DNA of 64,000 bases from DATAZK01 sp963782485. Its GTDB lineage: Bacteria; Actinomycetota; Actinomycetes; Frankiales; Frankiaceae. Each line of letters starts with the position of its first letter. Position 1 is the stretch's first letter. The notes beneath the pieces are model-generated. The model did no database searches, was not told the DNA's origin, and saw only the letters and a list, made by a program, of their open reading frames with translations. The position numbers and the translations under genes are program-made. Where the stretch lies: contig CAWAJV010000007.1 in the NCBI GenBank assembly GCA_963782485.1, positions 930,001 through 994,000 on the forward strand, given 5' to 3'. This document shows, piece after piece, positions 1 through 8,247 of this stretch.

Positions 1-366
1 GAGCTCCCACCAGAGGGGAGCCCGATTTCCCGGACATTCGGTCAGCAGGGCGTGCAGTAGCGTCGTACCGCATCGCGGGAAGCCCACCACGATGATGGGA
101 GCGACGATTCGCTCTTCGGCTATGCCGGCGTATCGCTTGCGGTCAGCGACCATGCGCAGGCGCCAGGACAGTACGTTGACCAGCTGGCCGTAGGCGGCGA
201 CCCGATCCGGAGCTTCGAGCGCCGACGCTTCCATGACTTTAGCGAAGCGCTCGAGCGATGGCCGAAACGTGTCGCCACCGAAGTCGTCCAATCCCGTCTC
301 AGCCGTGGCTTGCGAGAGCAGCGCGGCGGCATCGACGGAGGGCCCGAATGTGAGACTCGGCGGCAC
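1..366 (-). CDS. Sulfotransferase family protein, partial (C-terminus outside the window)
   Basis: Reading leftward from a GTG at 366, preceded by a perfect AAGGAGG, the frame stays open to the window edge (122 codons). Residues about 85-105 contain IVVVGFPRCGTTLLHALL, which matches the 5'-phosphosulfate-binding loop (PxxGTT-like) of PAPS-dependent sulfotransferases; the phrase that follows, RAPLWWEL, is also typical of the actinobacterial sulfotransferase-3 type. The first 80 residues are helical and poorly conserved, as usual in this group. The family moves a sulfate group from PAPS to an alcohol or amine; the acceptor here is unknown. It is divergent from the DUF1214 gene across a 75-bp gap that carries the island-wide AT-rich element. 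Family assignment is firm, substrate is not. Confidence 0.8.
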   Translation of the reverse strand, partial: MPPSLTFGPSVDAAALLSQATAETGLDDFGGDTFRPSLERFAKVMEASALEAPDRVAAYGQLVNVLSWRLRMVADRKRYAGIAEERIVAPIIVVGFPRCGTTLLHALLTECPGNRAPLWWEL

Positions 367-396
367 GGGCTTGCCCTCCTTGGCAGTTCTGGCTTA

Positions 397-412
397 ATCA
401 TCTAACTTAATC
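397..412. promoter_or_regulatory. Island motif, site 1 (ATCATCTAACTTAATC)
   Basis: This site lies in the divergent gap between the sulfotransferase and DUF1214 genes. It matches the recurring element RATCRTCTAMCTRTT found in most promoter regions of the window. Its role as an operator or a promoter core is inferred. Confidence 0.5.
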
Positions 413-441
413 GTAATGGCTGGTGGTCGCAAGGAGGCCGC

Positions 442-1761
442 ATGACCCCGACCGGCGTTGATTGGTCCTTCCTCAGCGTCATCGACTATGTGGGGCGCGC
501 CGGGAGTGGCGACCGCACCGCGGATGAGCGCCCCTGGGAAGCCCTGATGCAACGGCTCCAGGAAGCCGTACGTCGCGTCACGGACTCTCCCCTGACGGCT
601 GCCGCCGTGGATCGGGCCAGCGCCTATCGCGGCCTGCTCCAGCTGCTGCACTTCGGGCTCGAGCGCACGCTGGGCCTCGCCGATCCTTACCGCCCCGTCC
701 TGTCCAGACCCTGGGCGGTTCATCTGTTCGACTACGGAGCCGGCAATCCCGACGCGGTGTACCACACGGCCGCCGTCCGCGACGACGTCACGTACCGCAT
801 CAGCGGGCAGCGCGGCAACGCGGATTTCCTGAGCTTCGAGCTCTTCGCCGGCACGCAGCAGGCCGGTTCCATCTCGACGGCGGATCTGCAGGCCGCCCCA
901 GACGGAACGTTCGAGGTGCTCTTCGGTCCGGTGAAGCGGGACAGAAACTGGCTGGAGGTCGTGCCCGGCACGAGTTCGCTGCTCTCGCGGGAGTTCTTCG
1001 GTGATTGGGCGGCGGCCGAGCCCGGCCGCTACCAGATCGAATGCCTGGATCCCGCCCCGCTCGGCTGGCCGTCGCTGGCGGCCGATCGCGTCGAACGAGA
1101 GATCGAGGCGCTCGGCGACTGGCTCGTCGCCGCCCTTGACATATTCATGGGTGCTCAAGCCAGAGGCTTGGACAACTATCGCAACGCTTTCGACCCGCGG
1201 ATCACCCGGCCGGAGAGTGGGCTGCCGGCCATCTATCACGCCTTCTGGGACCTCGCACCCGACGAATGCGTCGTCCTGGAGGCGGCTCCCCCGGTCGGTG
1301 GCTACTGGAGCATTCAGCTCGCCAACTCGTTGTGGAACACGCTCGATTTCGCGAACCGGCAGACGAGCCTCAACCTGGGGCAGGTCGACCGCGAGACCGA
1401 TGGAAGTATTCGGCTCGTCCTAGCGCACTCCGATCCCGGCGTCGCCAACTGGCTCGACACGATGGGCCTGACGCAAGGCGCCTTAACCCTGCGCTTCACC
1501 TACCCCGAGGACGGCACGAGCGCGCGACGACCGGAGCCCACGCTGGCCTCGACGCGTAGCGACTGGATGGCGCACTGGGAAGACAAGCCTGACGCCGTTG
1601 ACGGATCCGGCATCTACCCGTCACCCGTTATGCGAGTGATGCGGATGAGCGAGCTGGCAACCGCCCTTCCCACCGGCACCCGGCGGGTGAGCGCGGATGA
1701 ACGTCGCCAGGTCATCGATCGGCGGCTCAAGCAGGTCACCAGGCTCATCAGCGGGTGCTGA
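442..1761 (+). CDS. DUF1214 domain-containing protein
   Basis: A 439-residue soluble protein with no signal peptide. The C-terminal third (phrases GGYWSIQLANSLWNTLDF and TLRFTYPE) resembles the DUF1214 domain found in secreted and cytosolic proteins of actinobacteria and proteobacteria, where its function is unknown. An AAGGAGG lies 5 bases before the ATG. Relatives are often found beside sulfotransferases and lipid or steroid catabolic genes, and here the gene diverges from a sulfotransferase with a shared control region. The N-terminal 150 residues are alpha-helical with no motif I recognise. No enzymatic role can be assigned from the sequence. Confidence 0.7.
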   Translation: MTPTGVDWSFLSVIDYVGRAGSGDRTADERPWEALMQRLQEAVRRVTDSPLTAAAVDRASAYRGLLQLLHFGLERTLGLADPYRPVLSRPWAVHLFDYGAGNPDAVYHTAAVRDDVTYRISGQRGNADFLSFELFAGTQQAGSISTADLQAAPDGTFEVLFGPVKRDRNWLEVVPGTSSLLSREFFGDWAAAEPGRYQIECLDPAPLGWPSLAADRVEREIEALGDWLVAALDIFMGAQARGLDNYRNAFDPRITRPESGLPAIYHAFWDLAPDECVVLEAAPPVGGYWSIQLANSLWNTLDFANRQTSLNLGQVDRETDGSIRLVLAHSDPGVANWLDTMGLTQGALTLRFTYPEDGTSARRPEPTLASTRSDWMAHWEDKPDAVDGSGIYPSPVMRVMRMSELATALPTGTRRVSADERRQVIDRRLKQVTRLISGC

Positions 1762-1764
1762 CAA

Positions 1765-2520
1765 TCATTGCACGATCCGGCCGCCGCCGAGCATCAGAGT
1801 GGCGCCGGTCAGGTAGCTCATGTCGTCGCTGACGAGGGCTGCCACCGCACGCCCGATGTCTGCTTCGCAATCGCCAAGGCGACCAAGGGGCGTGCGGCTC
1901 ACATGGGCGGCGAAGGTTTCCGGATGACGATCACGCCACTCCTCGGCACTCGGCGAGAGCGCGCTTGGGCACACCGTGTTGACCCGGATCCCAAACTTTC
2001 CCCATTCGGTCGCAGCGACCCTGGTAAGGCCCCGGATGGCCTCCTTCGCCATTGCATACGCCCCGAATGTCGGATCGCCCGTGATCGCGGTCGAAGAGCC
2101 GAAGTTGACGATGTTGCCGCCCCGTTCGCGAAGGTGTGGCAGCGCGGCTTGCATCGCGTGGAGTGTGCCGAGAGTGCCCGATCGATAGGCGAGCTCCACG
2201 TCCTCATCGGTCGTCTCTGCGAGCGTCCGCTGAACCGACGACTGAGCATTGTTCACCAGGACGTCCAACCGTCCGTACGCGTTGACGGTCTCGTCCACCA
2301 TGCGTTGCACGTCTTCACGGTTGCCCACGTCACCGGCGGTCGAGCGGGCCTGCACATCCCGGCCGGCGAGTTCTTTGAGCACCCCCTCGAGAGTCCCGGA
2401 CGTGCGACCCGTGATGCTGACTGACGCGCCTTCGGCCCCCAGGGCAAGCGCGATACCCCTACCGATACCCCGGCCGCCACCGGTCACCAGCGCCACCCGG
2501 CCTTCGAGCCTGCCCGCCAT
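1765..2520 (-). CDS. SDR family oxidoreductase
   Basis: A 251-residue classical short-chain dehydrogenase. The nucleotide-binding motif TGGGRGIG is at residues 13-20, the structural motif is VNNAQ (NNAG variant), and the catalytic Ser and Tyr-x3-Lys are seen in FGSST and YAMAK. The C-terminal LTGATLMLGGG is the usual SDR end. Enzymes of this type interconvert alcohols and ketones with NAD(P). The gene is convergent with the DUF1214 gene (3-bp gap) and divergent from an alpha/beta hydrolase. Substrate unknown; a hydroxyacyl-CoA or a cyclic alcohol would fit the surroundings. Confidence 0.85.
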   Translation of the reverse strand: MAGRLEGRVALVTGGGRGIGRGIALALGAEGASVSITGRTSGTLEGVLKELAGRDVQARSTAGDVGNREDVQRMVDETVNAYGRLDVLVNNAQSSVQRTLAETTDEDVELAYRSGTLGTLHAMQAALPHLRERGGNIVNFGSSTAITGDPTFGAYAMAKEAIRGLTRVAATEWGKFGIRVNTVCPSALSPSAEEWRDRHPETFAAHVSRTPLGRLGDCEADIGRAVAALVSDDMSYLTGATLMLGGGRIVQ

Positions 2521-2554
2521 CCCGAACCCCTTCCCTCAAGTGGCTGCGAAGCGT

Positions 2555-2573
2555 ATCAATCGTTAAGCTATAT
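2555..2573. promoter_or_regulatory. Island motif, site 2 (weak match)
   Basis: The AT-rich block in the divergent gap reads AGCTTAACGATTGATA on the minus strand. It resembles the TCTAACGATA and TCTAACGCTT variants at 35.1 and 34.3 kb. It is a degenerate member of the recurring element. Confidence 0.3.
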
Positions 2574-2590
2574 AGGAAGGAGGTCGACGC

Positions 2591-3478
2591 ATGGCCATGG
2601 GCTACGACGAGCTCGCATTGATGAGGGAAAACGCTGCCGAAGCGGGCCTGGAGTGGACAGGTCCCCCGCCCGTTGAACGTGTCGAGACAACGCTGACGAG
2701 TGGGCAGCGCATCAGCGGGCTTCAGTGGGGTGAGCCGCCGCCCGATCTCGTGCTCCTGCACGGCGGGGCGCAGAACGCACACACGTGGGACACGGTCGCG
2801 CTTGCGCTGCAACGCCCGCTGCTCGCGCTGGATCTGCCCGGTCACGGGCATTCGGATTGGCGCGAGGACCGCGACTACTGGCCGGTCTCGAACGCCGCGG
2901 CCATCGCGGAAGTCATGGCGGCTCGAGCGGCAACGGCTGAAGCGGTCGTCGGAATGTCGCTGGGTGGCTTGACGGCCATCCGGCTGGCCGCTAACCGTCC
3001 CGATCTGGTGCGCAAGCTGGTCGTCGTTGACGTAACCCCTGGCGTCGATGAGCACAAGTCGGCGCCGATCACTGACTTCGTTCAAGGCCCCGAGGCCTTT
3101 GCCTCGTTTGACGAGATCCTCGAACGCACCATCCGGTTCAACCCCACGCGATCCGAGCAGTCGCTGCGGCGCGGCGTCCTGCACAACGCACGGCGTCAGC
3201 CGGACGGCACCTGGGTGTGGCGTTACGACCGGCTACGCCCTCCCGGCGGCGCCCTGCGCTTCGCACACCTCTGGGAGGATGTCTCAAGGCTCTCGATGCC
3301 GGTCATGCTGGTGGTCGGCTCCCTGTCCGGGGTCGTGGTCGACGACGATGTCACGGAGTTCCGCAAGCGCCAACCGCAGGCGCGGGTGGAGACCGTCGAA
3401 GGCGCCGGACACTCGGTCCAGGGTGACCAGCCGGTGATACTGGCCAACCTCATCGAGGACTTCTTGGCAAGCGCGTGA
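2591..3478 (+). CDS. Alpha/beta hydrolase
   Basis: A 295-residue alpha/beta-fold hydrolase. The oxyanion-hole region is LLHGGAQNAHTW, the nucleophile elbow is GMSLGG (Ser), and the catalytic His is in GAGHSVQGDQP near the C-terminus. AGGAAGGAGG precedes the ATG. Such enzymes cleave esters, lactones, CoA thioesters or C-C bonds of meta-cleavage products; the sequence does not discriminate. Its stop overlaps the start of the NUDIX gene (GTGA), so the two are probably co-translated. Confidence 0.85.
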   Translation: MAMGYDELALMRENAAEAGLEWTGPPPVERVETTLTSGQRISGLQWGEPPPDLVLLHGGAQNAHTWDTVALALQRPLLALDLPGHGHSDWREDRDYWPVSNAAAIAEVMAARAATAEAVVGMSLGGLTAIRLAANRPDLVRKLVVVDVTPGVDEHKSAPITDFVQGPEAFASFDEILERTIRFNPTRSEQSLRRGVLHNARRQPDGTWVWRYDRLRPPGGALRFAHLWEDVSRLSMPVMLVVGSLSGVVVDDDVTEFRKRQPQARVETVEGAGHSVQGDQPVILANLIEDFLASA

Positions 3479-4182
3479 ATACGTCATCGCGGTGGCAGGC
3501 CGATGGCCGCTGGATAAGCCGACCAGGAGCGGGTGATCCTCCGTGGACCGGTTGCTTCGCGGAGTCCTTCGCCGCGCTGACCGTGCAGGGTGTGCGGGCC
3601 GCAGTGGCGAGTCAGGAACCTCCGACGAGGAGAACCCGCCGAGACGGCGTACGGGATTGCGCCGTTCTGATCGTCGTCTTCGAGATCGACGCCGATGCGC
3701 GCGTGGTGTTCGTGCAGCGCTCGGAGCACGTGGGCAGTCACCGCGGGGAGGTGGCGTTTCCGGGTGGGGTCCTCGAGGCCGGTGAGACCCCCGTCGCCGG
3801 AGCGCTTCGCGAGGCCTGGGAGGAGATCGGCCTGGACCCGGATGCGGTTGACGTCGTGGGCCGCCTGCGCGACTTTCCCGCCACCGGGAGCGGGTTCTTC
3901 ATCACGCCCGTCGTTGCGGTCGCGAGCAAGCAGCCGGGGTACGTCATCAACTACCAGGAGATCGACAGCGTGTTTGACGTGTCGCTACCTGCGCTGCTCG
4001 AGCCTGGCATCTACCGCGAAGAGGTCTGGTCGGGCGAGGGCTCGGAGTCCACGGTCCCGTTCTTCGAGATCGAGGGCAGGACCATCTGGGGCGCGACTGC
4101 CACGATGTTGCTGGACCTGCTCGCGACGGTCACCGGTGGCGGTGACTGGTCGACTCATACGCTTCCGGCGTTCCGGCAGTAG
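3475..4182 (+). CDS. NUDIX hydrolase, CoA pyrophosphatase type
   Basis: A 235-residue protein with a full NUDIX box at residues 98-120 (G-x5-E-x7-REAWEEIGL). Just before it (residues 81-98) is QRSEHVGSHRGEVAFPGG, which fits the NuCoA signature of coenzyme A diphosphatases of the NudL type. These hydrolases split CoA or acyl-CoA into phosphopantetheine-containing and 3',5'-ADP parts and may clear dead-end acyl-CoAs. It starts at a GTG that overlaps the hydrolase stop. In an island built on CoA thioesters, a role in recovering trapped CoA is plausible but inferred. Other NUDIX substrates cannot be excluded. Confidence 0.8.
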   Translation: MNTSSRWQADGRWISRPGAGDPPWTGCFAESFAALTVQGVRAAVASQEPPTRRTRRDGVRDCAVLIVVFEIDADARVVFVQRSEHVGSHRGEVAFPGGVLEAGETPVAGALREAWEEIGLDPDAVDVVGRLRDFPATGSGFFITPVVAVASKQPGYVINYQEIDSVFDVSLPALLEPGIYREEVWSGEGSESTVPFFEIEGRTIWGATATMLLDLLATVTGGGDWSTHTLPAFRQ

Positions 4183-4194
4183 CAGCAACTGCCG

Positions 4195-5763
4195 TCAGCG
4201 ACCGGCGCCCAGGTTGTCTCCACCGGGATAGCCGCCGCCTCCGAAGCGAGCATCGAGCGCGTCGTAGTCCTTCATGCCCGACTGCGCCCGCGGGATGGCA
4301 TCGATAAACTCGATGGTCTTCGGCTTCTTGTAGGAGGCGATATTGGCCCTGCAGTGGGCGATCAGCTCCTCGGCGGTCACGGCCGCACCTTCGGCGAGCG
4401 CCACGACAGCCTTGACGTCCTGCATCATGGCCTCGTTCGGCACACCGATGACGGCAGCGTCTGCCACGGCCGGATGCGCCTGCAGGCAGTTCTCAACCTC
4501 GACCGGAAACACGTTTTCCGCGCCGGTCTTGAGCATGCGGGTCATCGTCCCGATGAACGTCAATGACCCATCCGGCTCGCGCCGGCCGAGGTCACTGGTG
4601 TGCCACCAGCCGCCCCGGAAGCGATGGTCATTGATCTCCGGCCGGTTCCAGTAGCCGCGATGAACGAGGTCGCCACGCGCGCAGATCTCCCCTACCACGC
4701 CGATGGGGCACTCACTCTCGTCCGGACCAACAATGCGGATGGCGAGACCGGGCGAGGGTCGTCCGGCGTTGCCTAGCGCACCCCGCCCAAATTCCTTGCG
4801 GACCGGCATGCCCGACATCTCTGTCTGACCGTAGCCGGCCCCCGTAGGACCGGTGAACTGGCCGAACCGGCTTGTGTCGGGCTGGACCAGCCCACCCCAG
4901 ATCTGCGGAGCGAACGTGGCGCGCAACGCGGTCAGATCGTGCCCCGCCGCCTCGTTCAGCTCGACGATCTGGTGGATCGTGACCGGCATGAGGTAGGCCC
5001 GCGTGCAGCGCTGCCGCACCAGGATCTCGAGCACCTCCGCGGCGTCCACTCGCGAGATGACGACGTTGGTGCCGCCGTGCAGGAAGGTGGCGATGCCGAA
5101 GAACTGGAAGTTGCCGATGTGAAACATCGGGCCGGCATTGAGGAAGACGGTCTCCTCGTCGATGTCACCCGACCACGCCACGGATCGGCCCATCGCGATC
5201 ATATTGGTGTGCGAGAGCATCGAGCCGCATTGCCGGCCGCTGATGGCGGCGGTGTAGATGACGAGCAACGGTGAGTCCGGGTCGACCTCACGCTCGATGT
5301 CGTCGACTGCCCCGCTCGCCAGAAAGCCCTCGTAGCTCTCCGATCCCGTGGCGTCGTGGCGCAGCCAGACGGCCTTGTGGGAATCCCCTACCAGCTCACG
5401 AGCCTGCTGAACGGTCGTCCCGATCTCCTCGTCCTGCCAGAAGACGACCTTCGGGCTGAAGTCCTCGATCGCGAACGCCATCTCCGGGGGCGCCCACCGC
5501 CAGTACCCGGGGCAGACCATCGCGCCGAGCTTCGCCGCGGCGGCGAGCAGCTCGTACACCCGGAACGAGTTCTGCCCGAGCCAGAGGATGCGATCGCCGG
5601 CTTCGACCCCGACCGCGGAAAGCGCGTTAGCCAGCTGGGTGGTTCTCGCATCCGTCTCTGCCCACGTGGCGGCGTAGGCGCCGTCAACGAGTGCCGCCCG
5701 ATCCGCATAGGAGCGGCCGTGGTCGCGGATGACGTCGGCGAGAGTGGAACGACTAACGGGCAC
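4195..5763 (-). CDS. AMP-binding acyl-CoA synthetase-like protein with atypical phosphate loop
   Basis: A 522-residue member of the ANL adenylating family: N-terminal AMP-binding domain and C-terminal AMP-binding_C domain. The A5 region (AGYGQTEMSG), A7 (HTSDLG) and A8 (GAENVFPVEVE) are recognisable. The A3 phosphate loop, normally YTSGTTGxPKG, reads YTAAISGRQCG, so the conserved Thr-Gly pair and Lys are missing. The A10 end is PRAQSGMKDYD, with the Lys shifted from the normal GK position. It probably still activates a carboxylic acid as acyl-AMP then acyl-CoA, as similar variants occur in actinobacterial FadD-like proteins, but reduced or different activity is possible. It follows an SDR by 15 bp on the same strand. 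Confidence 0.8.
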   Translation of the reverse strand: MPVSRSTLADVIRDHGRSYADRAALVDGAYAATWAETDARTTQLANALSAVGVEAGDRILWLGQNSFRVYELLAAAAKLGAMVCPGYWRWAPPEMAFAIEDFSPKVVFWQDEEIGTTVQQARELVGDSHKAVWLRHDATGSESYEGFLASGAVDDIEREVDPDSPLLVIYTAAISGRQCGSMLSHTNMIAMGRSVAWSGDIDEETVFLNAGPMFHIGNFQFFGIATFLHGGTNVVISRVDAAEVLEILVRQRCTRAYLMPVTIHQIVELNEAAGHDLTALRATFAPQIWGGLVQPDTSRFGQFTGPTGAGYGQTEMSGMPVRKEFGRGALGNAGRPSPGLAIRIVGPDESECPIGVVGEICARGDLVHRGYWNRPEINDHRFRGGWWHTSDLGRREPDGSLTFIGTMTRMLKTGAENVFPVEVENCLQAHPAVADAAVIGVPNEAMMQDVKAVVALAEGAAVTAEELIAHCRANIASYKKPKTIEFIDAIPRAQSGMKDYDALDARFGGGGYPGGDNLGAGR

Positions 5764-5778
5764 TGGAGCGCTCCTCGG

Positions 5779-6618
5779 TCAATGGGGTGCGGATGGGGCC
5801 GGGTCTGGTGAAACCGATGCAAGGCGGCGAAGCCGACGCCGGGTGCCGTCGAGCCAGCCGTCATAGTCGGTGGCCTTACGCAGAAAGGACTGCCCAACGC
5901 GCGGATGCGGAAGGATCAGGAACTGCTCACGTTCCATCGCCTCCACCACCATCTGGGCCACGTCTTCGGGCAACAGGATGTCACCGATCGGTGAGTCGGC
6001 GGGCGGCCGGGACTTGGTATCACCGCGCGCCCGCCCGAACATCCCGGTGTAGACCGCGTTGGGACACAGGCACGACACGCATATCCCGCGATCTCCGTAG
6101 TTGAGCGACAGCCATTCCGCGAAGCCGAGTGCCCCGTGCTTGCTCAGGGTGTAGCCCGGTCCGGAGGGTCCGGTGATGAGCGCGGCAGAGGAGATGGTTT
6201 GCAGCAGGTAGCCCTCGCCGCGCTCCACCATCGCCGGCACCACCCGCTGAGCGGCCCACACGTGTGACAGCAGATTCACCTCGACGATCCGCCGGAAGGC
6301 TTCGGGCGCGGCGGACAGGTCGCCCGGCGCCGGGTCGGAGAAGCCGGCGTTCGAGCAGAAGACTTCGACCGGGCCGAAGGCAGCTTCGGCCCCGCTCACC
6401 AGCCGATCGATCGCTGCCGCATCGGCTACGTCGCACCCGACACCGAGAGCTGCCGTCCCCGCGGCTGAGATGCCGGCCGCGACCTTCGTGGCCCACTGCT
6501 CATCAAGGTCGGCCACGACGACAGCGCGGGCACCCTCGGCCGCGAAACGCTCGGCAAGCGCCCGGCCAATCCCGCTCGCGGCGCCCGTGACGACGACATG
6601 TCGACCAGTGACCCGCAC
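5779..6618 (-). CDS. SDR family oxidoreductase
   Basis: A 279-residue short-chain dehydrogenase with TGAASGIG at residues 12-19, SNAG in place of NNAG, and catalytic YTLSK. It has an extra C-terminal segment of about 40 residues (DYDGWLDGTRRRLRRLA) that is also present in the SDR at 46.1 kb (HDRWLAGMRRMYARI), so these two belong to one subfamily. It heads a leftward pair with the AMP-binding protein. The start is an ATG whose upstream region carries AT-rich promoter-like sequence shared with the divergent amidohydrolase operon. Substrate unknown. Confidence 0.85.
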   Translation of the reverse strand: MRVTGRHVVVTGAASGIGRALAERFAAEGARAVVVADLDEQWATKVAAGISAAGTAALGVGCDVADAAAIDRLVSGAEAAFGPVEVFCSNAGFSDPAPGDLSAAPEAFRRIVEVNLLSHVWAAQRVVPAMVERGEGYLLQTISSAALITGPSGPGYTLSKHGALGFAEWLSLNYGDRGICVSCLCPNAVYTGMFGRARGDTKSRPPADSPIGDILLPEDVAQMVVEAMEREQFLILPHPRVGQSFLRKATDYDGWLDGTRRRLRRLASVSPDPAPSAPH

Positions 6619-6637
6619 CGGACAAGTTTCGCAGATA

Positions 6638-6676
6638 CAGCTAACTTGTCAATACGATTAGACTTCTGATAAGACC
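6638..6676. promoter_or_regulatory. AT-rich divergent control region with degenerate island motifs
   Basis: The gap between the SDR and the amidohydrolase holds AGCTAACTTGT and, from 6648, GTCAATACGATTAGAC, whose ends GTC/GAC form a short dyad. Both resemble degenerate copies of the recurring element. They could serve both divergent operons. Confidence 0.3.
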
Positions 6677-6701
6677 AGGGCCGATGCCCCAGGAGGCGAC
6701 G

Positions 6702-7772
6702 ATGAATCCGGAGATCGTGAACTCGGCCGACTCGCATGTGCTTGAGCCGGTCGACCTTTGGCAGCGTGAATTGCCCGCCGCGATGCGCGAGCGGGGGCCG
6801 GTGACCAAGGTTGTCGACGAGCGTGAAGAGGTTTCCATCGACGGCAAGGTGGTCCGGCGCGATCCGGTGGCATTCATGGAGGCGATCCGGCCGCCTGGCT
6901 CCATGGACGCGGCGCTGCGCCTGGGCGACCTCGACGAGCAGGGCATCTGGGCGGAGCTGATCTTCCCCTCACGCGCGCTCTGGGTACACCTCTCCGACGA
7001 CCCAGCGCTGCAGCTCGCCTGCAGCCAGGTCTACAACGACTGGCTCTATGACGACGTCATGAGCCGCTCACCGCGGCTGATCGGCGCGGCGATGCTCCCG
7101 ACCCTCGACACCGCCGACGCCGTGGCCGAACTGCACCGCAATGTGGCGCGAGGCTTTCAAACGGTCTTCCTGCCCACGACCACCCCACCCGGTCGCGAAT
7201 ACAACCGGGAAGACTGGTTCCCGCTGTGGGACGCTGCGGACGAGGCCGGGATCAGCCTCTCGTTCCACATCGGTACGGGAGCCGATCCGGTGATCTACCG
7301 AGGCCTCGGCGGCGCCATCACCAACCACGTCGCGAGCTTCTACCCGGCACAGACCACGCTGTGTCACCTCGTGGCGTCCGGAGTGCTGGACGCGCACCCG
7401 TCATTGCACGTCTCGTTCGTCGAGTCGGGCGGCTCCTGGCTGCCGGCGGTCATGGAGCGGATGGACGAGGCCCAGCGTCAGTACGGCACGTTCTTCCTGC
7501 GACCGCGGCTGCCGATGCTGCCCAGCGAATACGTGAAGCGGCAGGTCCACGTGAGCTTCCAGCACGGCCGGGCCGCTCTCGCGATCCGCGAGATCTGCGG
7601 GGTGGACGCGCTGATGTGGGGAAGTGACTATCCCCACCTCGAGGGCACCTACCCCGACACCAAGAAGGTGCTGCGCGACATCTTCGAGGGGGTGCCTGAC
7701 GACGTGCGCCGAGCCATCACCGGGGGCAATTTCGCCAAGCTCTTCCGGGTGCCCTCGCCCAAGGCCGCCTGA
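6702..7772 (+). CDS. Amidohydrolase family protein (ACMSD-like), subfamily A
   Basis: A 356-residue metal-dependent TIM-barrel hydrolase of the amidohydrolase-2 group. Metal ligands appear in ADSHVLEP (Asp10 and His12), FHIGTG (His) and GSDYPHLEGTYPDT (Asp). The ATG at 6702 is preferred over an in-frame ATG 18 bases earlier because AGGAGG lies 5 bases before it. Family members decarboxylate or hydrolyse C-C bonds of ring-cleavage products, and many in actinobacterial acyl-CoA islands are uncharacterised. Its closest relative in the window is the gene at 35.2 kb. It opens a five-gene rightward operon; the next gene starts one base after its stop. Confidence 0.85.
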   Translation: MNPEIVNSADSHVLEPVDLWQRELPAAMRERGPVTKVVDEREEVSIDGKVVRRDPVAFMEAIRPPGSMDAALRLGDLDEQGIWAELIFPSRALWVHLSDDPALQLACSQVYNDWLYDDVMSRSPRLIGAAMLPTLDTADAVAELHRNVARGFQTVFLPTTTPPGREYNREDWFPLWDAADEAGISLSFHIGTGADPVIYRGLGGAITNHVASFYPAQTTLCHLVASGVLDAHPSLHVSFVESGGSWLPAVMERMDEAQRQYGTFFLRPRLPMLPSEYVKRQVHVSFQHGRAALAIREICGVDALMWGSDYPHLEGTYPDTKKVLRDIFEGVPDDVRRAITGGNFAKLFRVPSPKAA

Positions 7773-7773
7773 C

Positions 7774-8247
7774 GTGGCCGAGCTCCTCGCAATATCCGAC
7801 GAGGACGTCCTGGCCGCCTATCCGTACATCCGGCTGGACCATCGCAACAAGCACTTCTACGGCGCGCTGCTGCAACGACAGCTCGTCGCAGCACGTTGCG
7901 CCGCTTGCGGCACCTGGCACACCCCGCTCCGCAGCATGTGCCCAGAGTGCTGGTCCACCGACGTCGCTGTCATTCCGGTCTCAGGCCAGGGCTCGATCTT
8001 CACCTTCACAACACTTCACCAGGGGCCCCCTGATCCGGACGTCACCTACTCACGCCACTGGCCCATTGCCGCAGTGGAGGTCGTCGAGCAGCCGGGACTG
8101 CGATTCGCGTCGACGATCGTCGACTGCCCCCCAGAACGAGTCCGTGTCGGGCTGGAAGTGGAGCTCACCTGGATCGAGCGCGGCGGTGCGCCGTGGTACG
8201 CGTTCCGACCTGCTGACGCCGAAACTGCGTCGGGCCTCACGTCATGA
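7774..8247 (+). CDS. Zn-ribbon/OB-fold (DUF35) protein, partner of the Ltp2-like aldolase
   Basis: A 157-residue protein from a GTG directly after the amidohydrolase stop. A rubredoxin-like zinc ribbon is formed by Cys42, Cys45, Cys56 and Cys59 (CAAC...CPEC), followed by an OB fold (GSIFTFTTLH, GLRFASTIVDC). This is the DUF35 architecture. In steroid side-chain catabolism the DUF35 domain of ChsH2 binds and activates the thiolase-like aldolase Ltp2. The next gene is a thiolase-like protein whose start overlaps this stop (ATGA), so a two-protein complex is very likely. The long open frame upstream of 7774 is the amidohydrolase region in another frame and is not part of this gene. Confidence 0.85.
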   Translation: MAELLAISDEDVLAAYPYIRLDHRNKHFYGALLQRQLVAARCAACGTWHTPLRSMCPECWSTDVAVIPVSGQGSIFTFTTLHQGPPDPDVTYSRHWPIAAVEVVEQPGLRFASTIVDCPPERVRVGLEVELTWIERGGAPWYAFRPADAETASGLTS

